Virus record (IMG/VR): IMGVR_UViG_3300010885_027635 | Coordinates: 27,667-91,666 of that record | DNA length: 64,000 bases | Direction: 5' to 3' (one strand) | From: a virus | Part shown: one piece after another, positions 8,917-17,294 of the stretch | Layout: every line of letters begins with the position of its first letter | Position numbering within the stretch: the first letter of the stretch is position 1 | Notes under the pieces: generated by a model | What the model was told of the DNA's origin: nothing | Databases searched by the model: none | The model's input: only the letters and a program-made list of their open reading frames with translations | Position numbers and translations under genes: made by a program

Positions 8917-9594
8917 CAATTCTGCATAAGCCTGATGCCCTTGGGCAGTTGGGTACTTGTTATCATCCCCCATTAACTCGTTGTTGTTTCTACTGGCAAT
9001 TTGCATCAAGGTATCCTCTTGATAAAACTGAGACCAATCTATTAACTTATACAAATGTTCAAATCGTTTAAACTTGGTATAAGGCCTGCCATATAAAAAC
9101 AAATAAGGTTGATTGGTTGATTTAAAAAACCCTTGTAGGCCAATCATTTTAAGAATGTCAGATTCAAGCGTTTGCTCGTAAGTCACTGCTTGGTGATACT
9201 GTTTAAAAAACTTAGCTACACTGTCTTGTTTATTAGATCTGTAACCTGAATTCATAATCCAGTTTTTAGGAACATAGTCTTGATCGTTAACTGGGTAAAC
9301 AATTTTTTCAGGCCAATCGTTTACGCCGCTTTGATACAAGGAAGTATTTTCAGAATCAGCAAACATGCTGATATCAGTGACTGGCAAACCAGTATGTGTT
9401 GATTCGCACCACATAATTAATACTAAATCATATGATCTTTTGGCCAATTCTGAAATTGTGGCTTCGTATATGTAGGCATTGCCAGATCCGGCTAGGCTTA
9501 AATTAACTAATTCACAATCAAGAATATCTTTAAGATAATAAGGCCAACTTCCGGGGCCTCTTGAGTTGCAGTTGCCGGTTAATAAAATATTCAT
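8893..9594 (-). CDS. SGNH hydrolase-like protein
   Basis: A 233-residue protein with features of SGNH/GDSL esterases and acetyltransferases. The N-terminal strand ends in GNCNSRG (residues 7-13), where the nucleophile serine would be Ser11. LSLAGSGNAYIYE supplies the block II/III Gly and Asn, and near the C-terminus YPTAQGHQAY provides the catalytic His220 with the usual following helix. No signal peptide is seen, so it probably acts in the cytoplasm, for example removing or moving an acyl group on a sugar. It starts in an ATGA overlap with the adenylating enzyme upstream, suggesting they act on the same intermediate. Confidence 0.65.
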   Translation of the reverse strand: MNILLTGNCNSRGPGSWPYYLKDILDCELVNLSLAGSGNAYIYEATISELAKRSYDLVLIMWCESTHTGLPVTDISMFADSENTSLYQSGVNDWPEKIVYPVNDQDYVPKNWIMNSGYRSNKQDSVAKFFKQYHQAVTYEQTLESDILKMIGLQGFFKSTNQPYLFLYGRPYTKFKRFEHLYKLIDWSQFYQEDTLMQIASRNNNELMGDDNKYPTAQGHQAYAELLARQIRS

Positions 9595-10673
9595 TGATAG
9601 TTTTCATCCATCCAGGTCCTCGACACTTTACCTGGATATTTCAATGGCAATGTATCTACTTGTTTAAGCAAACGTGGTCGGCAATGTTGATTGATGCTGA
9701 CTAGAAAGTTCTGTACTTCTTGTGGATTGCACTCGCCAACGTACAAACATTTAACATAGCTTTTTCCAAATATTGCACATTCTTGCATGTTGGGAAAATG
9801 TTCTGCTAATTGTCGTTCTATGCTGATGGGATTTATTTTGTAACCGTTTACATTGATTTGATCTACATGACGTCCTAGTATACGATAATATCCTGCTGAA
9901 TCTTGTTCAGCTAAATCTCCGGTATCAAACCAGTCGTTTACACATACAGTAGGACCTTTTATCAATAAATGATTGTTATCAATTTTGGCTTCAATGCCAT
10001 CTGGCAATCCCACTGTGCCCATGCGTTGTTCTCCGTGCAAAGGGTTGGTAAAGCAATGACTTATAGCTTCGGTCATGCCAAACGCTTCAATTACTGGCAC
10101 TTCAAACTTGGATCGAAGATGTTGATACAATGCATCTGGCAGTGCGGCGCTGGCAGCACGTATAAATCTCAAACTATCAAGTTCCATTTGCCCAACAACT
10201 TTTAAAATGGCAGGAACTGCTGTGATTAATGTTGGACTAAATTTAGGTAATTGTCTAAGTTCTGGAACTGATAAAAAATTCATTTCGCACCCGGCTCTAA
10301 GTGCAGCCCAATAAAATGCTTGACCGTGTGCATGAGCCAAACTCATTACACTGACATATCGATCGTTGGCTGTCAACTCGTAACTATCGCACATGGTCTT
10401 AGTCAACATGTTCAACTGATCTTGCGAATATCCATAAAACTTACTATCGCCTGTGGTGCCAGACGTGTACATGAATATGCGTTCGTTTTTATAGTTGCCG
10501 CCATCTCTATAATGCTCGCCGTCTGCGGTAATTAATAAACTGTAGTCGGATTTTTCTAATAGATATTGTTTTCGTGCATCAGTGACTGCGGGCTCCACAA
10601 TCATAATACTGTACTCATCAAGATTCTTTATGTAATCTTGCGGATTAGAAACACAAAGTACTGCTCGCTTCAT
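9591..10673 (-). CDS. ANL-family acyl-adenylating enzyme, short form
   Basis: A 360-residue member of the acyl-CoA synthetase/NRPS adenylation/luciferase superfamily. The phosphate-binding motif YTSGTTGDSK is at 69-78, AHAHGQAFYW corresponds to A4, EAFGMTEA to A5, FDTGDLAEQD to A7, and GRHVDQINVNGYKINP to the A8 hinge. It activates a carboxylic acid with ATP. It is far shorter than usual (500-550 residues): the N-terminal subdomain is cut back and the C-terminal lid is reduced, though a KYPGKVSR end resembles the A10 lysine region. The stop of the TctC-like gene upstream overlaps its start (TGATG). The acid and acceptor are unknown. Confidence 0.85.
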   Translation of the reverse strand: MKRAVLCVSNPQDYIKNLDEYSIMIVEPAVTDARKQYLLEKSDYSLLITADGEHYRDGGNYKNERIFMYTSGTTGDSKFYGYSQDQLNMLTKTMCDSYELTANDRYVSVMSLAHAHGQAFYWAALRAGCEMNFLSVPELRQLPKFSPTLITAVPAILKVVGQMELDSLRFIRAASAALPDALYQHLRSKFEVPVIEAFGMTEAISHCFTNPLHGEQRMGTVGLPDGIEAKIDNNHLLIKGPTVCVNDWFDTGDLAEQDSAGYYRILGRHVDQINVNGYKINPISIERQLAEHFPNMQECAIFGKSYVKCLYVGECNPQEVQNFLVSINQHCRPRLLKQVDTLPLKYPGKVSRTWMDENYQ

Positions 10674-11602
10674 CAGTTACTCCGGGATTGATTAATTTCG
10701 TTACGATATTTGTTGCGAAGGTATCGTATGCTTGCAATTCTTTTATTGTAAAAGTCCGTTACTGTGACATTGTCAAATACTGAACTACGCATGTCACTTA
10801 GTTGTTGTATTTCGGCTAGCCCAACACTTTTTGTAGCTTGGTCTAATATTTTTCCAATGCTGACTCTTTTTTCTTCTAACATTGCCTGATTGGACATGAC
10901 AATATTAAACACCGACGGCACATCAATGCCCTGCTCCTTGAGTGTTTTTAACTTTGGGTCCGCTGAATATCTTGTAGGGCAACTCATTGCAATGGCTTTC
11001 ATTTTGGGATTTAATTTTTCAAATTGTTTCACCACAGATATGCGTTCAATTCCAAAATTTATACCATTATTGCCGGCCATATTTACTACTGCATCGTAGT
11101 TTGATTTGAACACAATCAAACGACTAGAAAGTCCATACTTTTCAGCAATGGACATGGCTGTAAGATGTGTCACATTGCCAAACCCGACGGTACCTATTGT
11201 TATTTCTCCTGTGCCTTTCATGCTTGATAGATCGCCTGGGCGTGTGGCTGTTGAAGAAATCACTGCCCAGCATGCATCACCAATACTGTGAACTGGGCGA
11301 TAATCCTCTTCTTTGATTGTACCAGCTTCCAGATTGTCCACAAAAGCTGCATGAATAATTGCTAACCGAGACTGTGGATGCTCATTCATTGTAGTCAATG
11401 CAATTACACCTTGTGCTCCTGGTTTAAGTTCCATTACAAATACGTATTTTTTTTGTTGAACATTGGCACGTTCTAATACCTTTTGAAATGCTACATTGCC
11501 GCCATGTCCAGCACTGTACGGGGAGTATACCGTGATGACTTCTTGTGCCATTGCTGGCAATGCTAAAAATAATAACGCTAAAAATTTAAACACAATTACC
11601 AT
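10673..11602 (-). CDS. TctC/Bug-like periplasmic substrate-binding protein
   Basis: 309 residues with a clean signal peptide: MVIVFKF, a hydrophobic run LALLFLALP, then AMA-Q cleavage after about residue 19. The mature part resembles the TctC/Bug family of tripartite tricarboxylate transporter binding proteins: VYSPYSAGHGGNVAFQ matches the family's 'PFPAGGSTD' ligand loop, followed by PGAQGVIAL and, later, LKEQGIDVP. The length is right for the family (about 320). These proteins bind carboxylates in the periplasm for uptake. A phage copy without transporter membrane subunits is unusual. It overlaps the upstream glycosyltransferase by 7 nt. Confidence 0.75.
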   Translation of the reverse strand: MVIVFKFLALLFLALPAMAQEVITVYSPYSAGHGGNVAFQKVLERANVQQKKYVFVMELKPGAQGVIALTTMNEHPQSRLAIIHAAFVDNLEAGTIKEEDYRPVHSIGDACWAVISSTATRPGDLSSMKGTGEITIGTVGFGNVTHLTAMSIAEKYGLSSRLIVFKSNYDAVVNMAGNNGINFGIERISVVKQFEKLNPKMKAIAMSCPTRYSADPKLKTLKEQGIDVPSVFNIVMSNQAMLEEKRVSIGKILDQATKSVGLAEIQQLSDMRSSVFDNVTVTDFYNKRIASIRYLRNKYRNEINQSRSN

Positions 11603-12510
11603 CCTTCCTGCTGTCTAATTACGTCAATCTCTCGGACCATAACACCCAGGTTGTGCCAGTTACTTCTATAATGATGTTTAAAGAATTTGCTTTCTTGTTC
11701 GTCAAGTCTGTTGATTGGCAAGTCTAACTGTGTAACTAAATCCTCGGCTACTCGTCCGGCTAGCAGTTCTGGATCACCAGACTCAACTGTTTGCCATAGA
11801 TCTTCGAGTGCGGCAAAGTCTTGTACTAATCGATAATCCCAATCAGTCAGCATGGTCATGTAGGTGCCCATACGACTGCCAGCTATAGCCCAAATACCGT
11901 GCTCCACATCTCTGCCCACATTGTGCCAGACAGTTAAATGATCTAGATTGCGTTGATGTACACGGTGTTGAAAGTCAGTTAATGTAGGACGGGCACCTTT
12001 GTTCAGGCACATCTTGACACCTTCACGAAATCCGGCACGCCAGGCCTGGAAGGCGGTGGCATTAGGGTATGTTGTACTATAACAATCGTGCATGGCATAG
12101 TAGTTGGGATAGAAACAAAACTCTACATCGTTTTCTGCTGACCCATCTGTGGCTTCGTGTGTACGCATGGCATAGATAAATTCTTTAGACCATACGCTTA
12201 GGCCACCATTGCCGTACATGAGTCCGTTGACGTGATTTTTGGCACGCCAGCGATAAGCACATACTTCGTCAACTTCCAAGGTCAGATTAAAGAACTTAGG
12301 GTCCGGGATATTATCTCCGTCAATAAGCACAAAGCGATCAGTGCCACTTGCATCTGCGGCTGCTTTGTGTGCGGCATCTGATCCCTTGACTCCGTCAACA
12401 CGTACTGCCCATGGCACCATGTTTTTAATCTTAACCCATGTTTCTTCCTTGTTGGGTTCATCGTAGGTCAGATAAACACAATCTAAGTCTGCTATATCAA
12501 TTTGTTTCAT
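11596..12510 (-). CDS. GT-A glycosyltransferase-like protein
   Basis: A 304-residue protein with a GT-A-type nucleotide-sugar site: hydrophobic strand and metal-binding acidic motif FVLIDGDN (residues 60-67), preceded by an Ala-rich helix. YGNGGLSVWSKEF further on resembles the acceptor-side loop of GT2-type enzymes. The C-terminal third is helical and rich in charged residues. It overlaps the small gene upstream by 14 nt and the TctC-like gene downstream by 7 nt. The donor and acceptor are unknown. It is one of three GT-A-like genes in the operon starting at 14896. Confidence 0.65.
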   Translation of the reverse strand: MKQIDIADLDCVYLTYDEPNKEETWVKIKNMVPWAVRVDGVKGSDAAHKAAADASGTDRFVLIDGDNIPDPKFFNLTLEVDEVCAYRWRAKNHVNGLMYGNGGLSVWSKEFIYAMRTHEATDGSAENDVEFCFYPNYYAMHDCYSTTYPNATAFQAWRAGFREGVKMCLNKGARPTLTDFQHRVHQRNLDHLTVWHNVGRDVEHGIWAIAGSRMGTYMTMLTDWDYRLVQDFAALEDLWQTVESGDPELLAGRVAEDLVTQLDLPINRLDEQESKFFKHHYRSNWHNLGVMVREIDVIRQQEGW

Positions 12511-12850
12511 TGGTCTCTAAATTCCATTTGATGTGCGGTTGATCGTCAGCTACAACAATACAAACATCCTTAGGATTGCAACAAATACCATCAACGGTGC
12601 TGGGCACTAGTTTTGTTACTGTTTGTGGCGGAACAATTTGAATAATTTTACCATCAACAACGCAAATGTTTGTGGCTTGTATTTGAAATGTTACTGGATC
12701 AACTTCGATATATTTACCGGGACGATCCTCGTGACTGTATTCTATTGGTCGTCCTTGGTCATCGTAGTACAAACGAAATAGTACTGTTGGCGGAGTCCAC
12801 GGTTCTAAATTATTAAAAATTTCCAAAAAGTTTTGTGTGGTTTCATTCAT
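12497..12850 (-). CDS. Hypothetical protein
   Basis: A 117-residue acidic, beta-rich protein that I do not recognise. It has no signal peptide or membrane segment. Pro-rich and hydrophobic stretches (WTPPTVLFRLYYDD, ICVVDGKIIQIVPPQT) suggest a compact beta fold. It contains three cysteines in the C-terminal half (two adjacent in ICCNP), which could bind metal, though that is weak. It overlaps its neighbours by 8 and 14 nt in an operon otherwise made of glycosyltransferases, so a role in the same pathway is likely but undefined. Confidence 0.65.
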   Translation of the reverse strand: MNETTQNFLEIFNNLEPWTPPTVLFRLYYDDQGRPIEYSHEDRPGKYIEVDPVTFQIQATNICVVDGKIIQIVPPQTVTKLVPSTVDGICCNPKDVCIVVADDQPHIKWNLETNETN

Positions 12851-13127
12851 CGTTGCTTTTTTGATTGTTACGTTTTTCTTGGATCGTCAGTTTGTCTTCG
12901 CCTTTGCGGGCTCGATTATGTCTGGGATTACCGCAGAGTGTACAATGAGCTTGGCCACAATCCATGGCATGATGTTTGGCCAATCTATGCGGTTGTGCTT
13001 CATCAATACGTTTTGACGCTTCACCAAAGTTCTTGTGAGCTTTAATAATGTTAAGCTGTTTTTTGATTGCCCGCCACGCACGATGCATACGTGTATTGTG
13101 TTTAGTTTTATCTTGATCGTTGCTCAT
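12843..13127 (-). CDS. Small basic Cys-motif protein
   Basis: 94 residues from the ATG at 13127, chosen because GGAGG lies 7 nt upstream; a start at 13139 is possible but lacks this site. The protein is highly basic, and its centre reads HHAMDCGQAHCTLCGNPRHN, a Cys/His group suited to binding one zinc ion. Short proteins with this DCG-x-x-x-C-x-x-C-x-NPR pattern are common in phages and bacteria, without a settled function. The start overlaps the stop of the upstream glycosyltransferase by one base (TAATG). Confidence 0.7.
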   Translation of the reverse strand: MSNDQDKTKHNTRMHRAWRAIKKQLNIIKAHKNFGEASKRIDEAQPHRLAKHHAMDCGQAHCTLCGNPRHNRARKGEDKLTIQEKRNNQKSNDE

Positions 13128-13855
13128 TATATCCTCCAATTTTTAACGTGATAGTGTACAAAGCCTGTCTGTGCTATTGTGTTTATCCTTAATCCAGGAT
13201 TGGTGTTTTCCCAGACTAATTCTTTAGTCCAATCGTTGGTACGAGTGGGCACGATATGTCGTTTCATGTGAACAATCAGAGGTCCAATACCCACAGGCAA
13301 CGTAACTGTTTCTGGACCCATAATCTGTGCGGCCATGGCATACACCACATCAGTTGTTGCCTGTTCGTCTGGAAATTTCAACAAGGTTTTATATTGGTCC
13401 CAATGTTCAAAAATTTGTTTTACCAATTGAAAAAACTCTTGTGCTGTTTTACTCACACGCCAATAGGTTATAGCATTATATACGTCAGGCAAGTTGTTTG
13501 CGTCAAATAATTTACGATAGTATCTTGATTGCCCGGTATTACCATAAAAATCTCTGCAACCTTGGCTTATAACCACGTCACGCTTTTCTAACAGTGTCCA
13601 CCAATGATCAATTGGGCCAGTAGCAATCATGTCTGCTTCCAATTTGATAGTTTGTCTGTAAGGGCTGGTGGCAAAACATTGCCAGTCATTGGCGTAACCT
13701 ACAAGATCACCATGTGGCAACATTTCTCTTGTGAGAATAGTTATGTTGGCTTCTGGATGCCATTGACGTATACTGTCGGCTAGTTGTTCGGCACAAGCCA
13801 CATACACATTGCCAATGGCTGGAATCAAGTAACCACGTTCAGCTGTTATTGGCAA
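13127..13855 (-). CDS. GT-A glycosyltransferase-like protein
   Basis: A 242-residue protein with a GT8/GT-A-like layout: N-terminal ATGN-type strand (YLIPAIGNVYVACAEQL), a second strand (ANITILTREM), then KLEADMI with the metal-binding pair Glu73-Ala-Asp75. Near the C-terminus, FVHYHVKNWRI offers a His that could be the third metal ligand. It resembles the neighbouring gene at 13839-14594 in layout, suggesting an old duplication. It overlaps that gene by 17 nt. The sugar and acceptor are unknown. Confidence 0.65.
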   Translation of the reverse strand: MPITAERGYLIPAIGNVYVACAEQLADSIRQWHPEANITILTREMLPHGDLVGYANDWQCFATSPYRQTIKLEADMIATGPIDHWWTLLEKRDVVISQGCRDFYGNTGQSRYYRKLFDANNLPDVYNAITYWRVSKTAQEFFQLVKQIFEHWDQYKTLLKFPDEQATTDVVYAMAAQIMGPETVTLPVGIGPLIVHMKRHIVPTRTNDWTKELVWENTNPGLRINTIAQTGFVHYHVKNWRI

Positions 13856-14594
13856 CGATGGCTCCTAGTTGTTGTTTGCCCATGGCATGAAAGTCTTGTC
13901 GCAATTCAATCCAACGTGGCTTATTATCTGCGGTTAAAAAGTCCACACGATAACGATCCGAGTCTAACTGTGTTAACCGATGGTCTAGAGTTAAACTGGC
14001 CAACGACCAAGGAATATCTGTAGTTTGTAGCGTGTGACCGTTTTCAATGTTTAGTGCTATACTGAGTGCATGATCGTTACGATATGTTGTTCTTGTATTG
14101 GCGTATAAATTTCTATAGTGTGTCCAGTTGTTGCGGATCATGGCCATTGACTCAAATATGGCCTGTGCTTTTTTGCTTCGACGAAATACCATAACTGTGG
14201 CCCACCACATGGGCATGTGATAGTTTCCAAAATAATTTAAGTCTTCAAATGTTTGTAATCCTGTAACATCATATGCCCAACGATGGCATAAAAAATCTTG
14301 ACGGCTGTCTAATAACACTTGTAACTGATTGCTAGCCACCACATAGTCTGCATCCAATACTAAGGTCTGATCAAATGGTGACGCTTGATACACATCCATG
14401 CGATTTAGATTGTGCCATGTTACTGAACCCACATCTGTAAAATGTCTTGTGTTGGTGCTGGGTGCGGTATCGTCAGTTATTATGTGTGTTGGTATGCCAA
14501 GATGACGCTCAATGTTACGGGCTGACCAGTGAGCCATGGCCTCATAGTCGATCTGTTCATTGTTGCGAGCAAAAATTACAGCACCGGTGGTCAT
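13839..14594 (-). CDS. GT-A glycosyltransferase-like protein
   Basis: A 251-residue protein with a GT-A/GT8-like fold: N-terminal GAVIFARNNEQIDY, a second strand (IPTHIITDD), and the metal-binding DAD motif in LVLDADYV (residues 79-86, Asp81 and Asp83). WWATVMVFRRSKKAQAIFE follows the DXD as in other enzymes of the type. The start overlaps the stop of the small gene upstream (ATGA). With the genes at 13127 and 11596 it forms a set of three GT-A proteins, enough to build a short glycan. The target is not evident. Confidence 0.65.
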   Translation of the reverse strand: MTTGAVIFARNNEQIDYEAMAHWSARNIERHLGIPTHIITDDTAPSTNTRHFTDVGSVTWHNLNRMDVYQASPFDQTLVLDADYVVASNQLQVLLDSRQDFLCHRWAYDVTGLQTFEDLNYFGNYHMPMWWATVMVFRRSKKAQAIFESMAMIRNNWTHYRNLYANTRTTYRNDHALSIALNIENGHTLQTTDIPWSLASLTLDHRLTQLDSDRYRVDFLTADNKPRWIELRQDFHAMGKQQLGAIVANNS

Positions 14595-14896
14595 CTGTTT
14601 TGATTAAGTTCTTCGTATTCTACTAGCCAGGCTGTCATTTGTTCTTGCCAGTGACTGCGTACTTGATCTCGAAACTCGCGAGTTTGTACTCGGATTGGCG
14701 TTTCATACAGGTCAAGTAACACTGAATCAGGGCTGGTACAAGCGGCTAATACAGCCAATAACTCCGGACCTGCTGACCACATTCCACCACTGTGGGCAAA
14801 TGTTAATTTGGCTTGGTATTTTTCTTTAAGCAGGCGTTTGTTTGCGGTATGCTCAAAACGAGCACGACCATGAGAGATTAATTGATCTGGATTCAT
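14591..14896 (-). CDS. Conserved small phage protein
   Basis: A 101-residue protein and first gene of the operon running to 8893. It begins MNPDQLISHGRARFEH, then KLTFAHSGGMWSAGPELLAVL, a pattern I have seen in small proteins of T4-like phages without known function. It is mostly helical, with no membrane segment. Its ATG is close behind a sigma70-like promoter (14931-14903), so the transcript may be nearly leaderless, and no Shine-Dalgarno is seen. Confidence 0.7.
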   Translation of the reverse strand: MNPDQLISHGRARFEHTANKRLLKEKYQAKLTFAHSGGMWSAGPELLAVLAACTSPDSVLLDLYETPIRVQTREFRDQVRSHWQEQMTAWLVEYEELNQNR

Positions 14897-14902
14897 AGAT
14901 TA

Positions 14903-14931
14903 ATTATACTACAAAAAGCGGACAAGGTAAA
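14903..14931 (-). promoter_or_regulatory. Sigma70-like promoter
   Basis: Minus strand: TTTACC (14931-14926), a 17-nt spacer, then a perfect TATAAT (14908-14903). The expected start site falls at about 14896, on the ATG of the next gene. The -35 overlaps the 3' arm of the terminator hairpin at 14929-14949. Confidence 0.45.
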
Positions 14932-14949
14932 GCCCCTTGCGGGGCTTTT
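14929..14949 (-). terminator. Stem-loop, probable terminator
   Basis: A perfect 8-bp stem AAAGCCCC / GGGGCTTT with a 4-nt loop, located 20 nt after the stop of the fibre gene at 14969 on the minus strand. The U-tract is only the three T of the stem end, so efficiency is uncertain. It could also act on the plus strand, where TTTT ends the stem. Confidence 0.5.
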
Positions 14950-14968
14950 GGTAATACTGTTGTTACTG

Positions 14969-15964
14969 TTATGCAAATGCAGCAGTAATGGTTGGAGTAC
15001 CCCAGGTGTTGGTTATATAAGTTGTTTCTGGTGGAATATATGTGACCAAGGTAGTTGGTGCTGTACCAACAATGGTTGTGTTAGGTGATGGAGTATCTGT
15101 ACCACCCGAAATATTATCACTACTACCTGCACCAGAACCACCTGGATCAACCCAGGTTGTACTAAAGGTAATCACTGTAGGTGTAGCACTGTTTACACTG
15201 GCGTTCAGCTGAATGTACTGACCTGTGTATGGTGCGGTGTCAGCAAATTGCTTGTACAATGTCACCGGACTTGTAGTCAATGCAAAAGCACCAGTGGCTG
15301 TGGCCAATGTAGTTGCTCCGCCTGTGCCGCCAATTTTGGTAGTACCAGTGTAAGGCACACTTACAATGTTCTTGCTACCAGCCGATCCAGTCAAGTAAAT
15401 ATCGCCACAAAGAGTAGTAGCCAAGTCGTTCCACTCAGGGTCAGCCAGTGTGCCAGTACTTGACTTGGCCACGTCCCACTTGATTCTACCACCACTGTTG
15501 AAGAAGTTGTTGAATGCAGTATTGTTGGCAAATGTGATAGTGTGTGTGAATGTAATTGTCCAGGCTGTACTGCCACTACCGGTAGCACTAGTTTTTGCTG
15601 TACTTCCTGTCCAGGTACCATATGGTGTGCCGACTGTGAGAGCATTATCACGACTGTTGTAGCAGTTGGTAATGTCTGTGTTAACGTTGGCCAACACTTG
15701 AATAAGGTTGGTAGCAACCGGAGCCGCCCTTGAAGTAATTGAGGTGCCTTGGTGGCTGGCCATGTTGCTGATTTTGTTAACCAGATCTGACCATTTGGTA
15801 GCTGTTACAGTATCACCGGCTGCTACTGTAGTAATGTTACCCTGGCCGTAGCCAGCACCCACTATGGATTGGCCCCAAGTGGCATTGATATTGGCACCTG
15901 ATGTGGTGCTGACAAAACCATTATAGTCTGTGGCTTGTATTAGTCCTGTAGATACGTAAGTCAT
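14969..15964 (-). CDS. Tail fibre-like virion protein
   Basis: A 331-residue protein rich in Thr, Ser, Gly, Ala and Asn with short beta-strand patterns, typical of phage fibre or decoration proteins. It is last in the minus-strand tail gene block and is followed by a stem-loop. The middle (GGRIKWDVAKSSTG, NDLATTLCGDIYLTG, FADTAPYTGQYIQLNA) resembles domains found in tail proteins of marine T4-like phages. AGGA lies 9-12 nt before the ATG. The C-terminus is Pro/Thr-rich (PSPNTTIVGTAPTT). No enzymatic motif is seen. A receptor-binding or distal fibre role is likely from position only. Confidence 0.6.
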   Translation of the reverse strand: MTYVSTGLIQATDYNGFVSTTSGANINATWGQSIVGAGYGQGNITTVAAGDTVTATKWSDLVNKISNMASHQGTSITSRAAPVATNLIQVLANVNTDITNCYNSRDNALTVGTPYGTWTGSTAKTSATGSGSTAWTITFTHTITFANNTAFNNFFNSGGRIKWDVAKSSTGTLADPEWNDLATTLCGDIYLTGSAGSKNIVSVPYTGTTKIGGTGGATTLATATGAFALTTSPVTLYKQFADTAPYTGQYIQLNASVNSATPTVITFSTTWVDPGGSGAGSSDNISGGTDTPSPNTTIVGTAPTTLVTYIPPETTYITNTWGTPTITAAFA

Positions 15965-15976
15965 TGTTGTTTCCTA

Positions 15977-17245
15977 TTATTTAATTGTAACGATGGCTTC
16001 AACGGTGCCTTCGCTGGCGTCTAATTTTGCTGTCAAACTGCGGCCAATAACATTAAACGCAGTGGCTTCTCCTGGCTGTGCTGTACGAGCAAAACCGTTT
16101 CCAGCAGCAACCAATCGGTCACCTTTGGCAATCGATCCAATGACTCTTACAGGAACTCGTCCAGTCATTGCAACTGGGGGATGTGTAGCGTCTGATCCTG
16201 CTTGGCTATTCATTAGATAGGCAGCTCTAGTACTTATTACACCAAACACAGTTTCGCTTAATTCCGTAGTAGAACGGGTAATTTCTGCTGTGCCACCCAG
16301 TTCAACCACGGTACCAGCTTCGTAAATTTCATCAGCAGCAAAGCGTTCTGCCACGTCGGCGTACTGAGCATTAACTTGTGTACCGCTAACAACACCGTTG
16401 GCACCAAAAATAGTCAAACAGGTTGTAGGAACACCACCAATGTTTACACCAAATGTCAAGTTACCACCTGATGTGTTGTTTTTAATTTGTGCTGTTGTGC
16501 CAGAAACGCTGAGTCGCAAATCTTGATCAACCCCAACTGCAAAACCTGTGTCATTTAACACTGCTAGTGTGCCGCTGGTTGTGTCGTTTTCGTCACTGCG
16601 TAGGAACTGTGTGGAGTCTAAACTGTCAAGCAACTGTGAATCTGTTGCTGTGCCTTGGAATAACCAAGTAGCACTGGCTGTAGACATGTTAAGGCCTGGC
16701 TTGACTTGACTGAATCCAGAGATAGCTGGGTTTGGACTCCACGCTGTGGTGTCCTTGCTTAGGATCATTTGAATAACATTATCAATAGTAAATTCAATAA
16801 CGTCGTGTGTAAAGTTTCCAGTGTCTGTTAATGTGGCTGCCTGTACACCAGTACCTGCCACAACTGATGGACCAACGGTTAGCCAAGTGGTGCCGGTCCA
16901 TACTTTCAATAATTGGTTGGTTGTATCATACCACAGGTCGCCAGTTACGTTACCAGTTGGAGCTGTAGAACTTGAAGTGGCAGCACTAATAGTTTTGAAT
17001 GTTGTGCCGTTGTATACTTTTAATAGACTGTTGGTCTGATCCCACCAAAGCTGTCCTTCCAAAGGTGCACCTGGGGGTGTAGTGTTTGACCCGTTTTCTA
17101 ATAGGTGAATAAAGTTTTCATCTAGAAAATCGCCGTAGCCAGCGTAGTTCTTACCGATCAGGGTCATTGAACTGGATGTATTAATTGTACCATCAGGAAT
17201 GGTAGCAAAAATAGTACCGTCAGTTAAGTTAATTGTATATGCCAT
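15977..17245 (-). CDS. Tail fibre protein with C-terminal processing-like domain
   Basis: A 422-residue protein. The N-terminal half has two copies of a short repeat (GQLWWDQTNSLLKVYNGTTF and GDLWYDTTNQLLKVWTGTTW, about residues 64-118), a motif frequent in phage fibres. The C-terminal 130 residues start at YADVAERFAADEIYEAG and resemble the C-terminal domains of phage fibres that act as intramolecular chaperones or self-cleave (peptidase G2-like); self-cleavage is inference. A late box (GATAAATA, 17274-17267) and a GGAG site precede the ATG. It is likely a trimeric fibre. Confidence 0.65.
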   Translation of the reverse strand: MAYTINLTDGTIFATIPDGTINTSSSMTLIGKNYAGYGDFLDENFIHLLENGSNTTPPGAPLEGQLWWDQTNSLLKVYNGTTFKTISAATSSSTAPTGNVTGDLWYDTTNQLLKVWTGTTWLTVGPSVVAGTGVQAATLTDTGNFTHDVIEFTIDNVIQMILSKDTTAWSPNPAISGFSQVKPGLNMSTASATWLFQGTATDSQLLDSLDSTQFLRSDENDTTSGTLAVLNDTGFAVGVDQDLRLSVSGTTAQIKNNTSGGNLTFGVNIGGVPTTCLTIFGANGVVSGTQVNAQYADVAERFAADEIYEAGTVVELGGTAEITRSTTELSETVFGVISTRAAYLMNSQAGSDATHPPVAMTGRVPVRVIGSIAKGDRLVAAGNGFARTAQPGEATAFNVIGRSLTAKLDASEGTVEAIVTIK

Positions 17246-17266
17246 TTATGTTACTCCGTCCTTTTA

Positions 17267-17274
17267 TATTTATC
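17267..17274 (-). promoter_or_regulatory. T4-type late promoter box
   Basis: GATAAATA on the minus strand, 21 nt before the ATG at 17245, with a GGAG ribosome-binding site in the leader. It would drive the two fibre genes at 15977 and 14969. Confidence 0.65.
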
Positions 17275-17294
17275 GCAAGATAATCTATACATAT

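Noticed and set aside
14969-17245. A diversity-generating retroelement acting on the fibre genes
   Set aside because: There is no reverse transcriptase gene or template repeat in the window.
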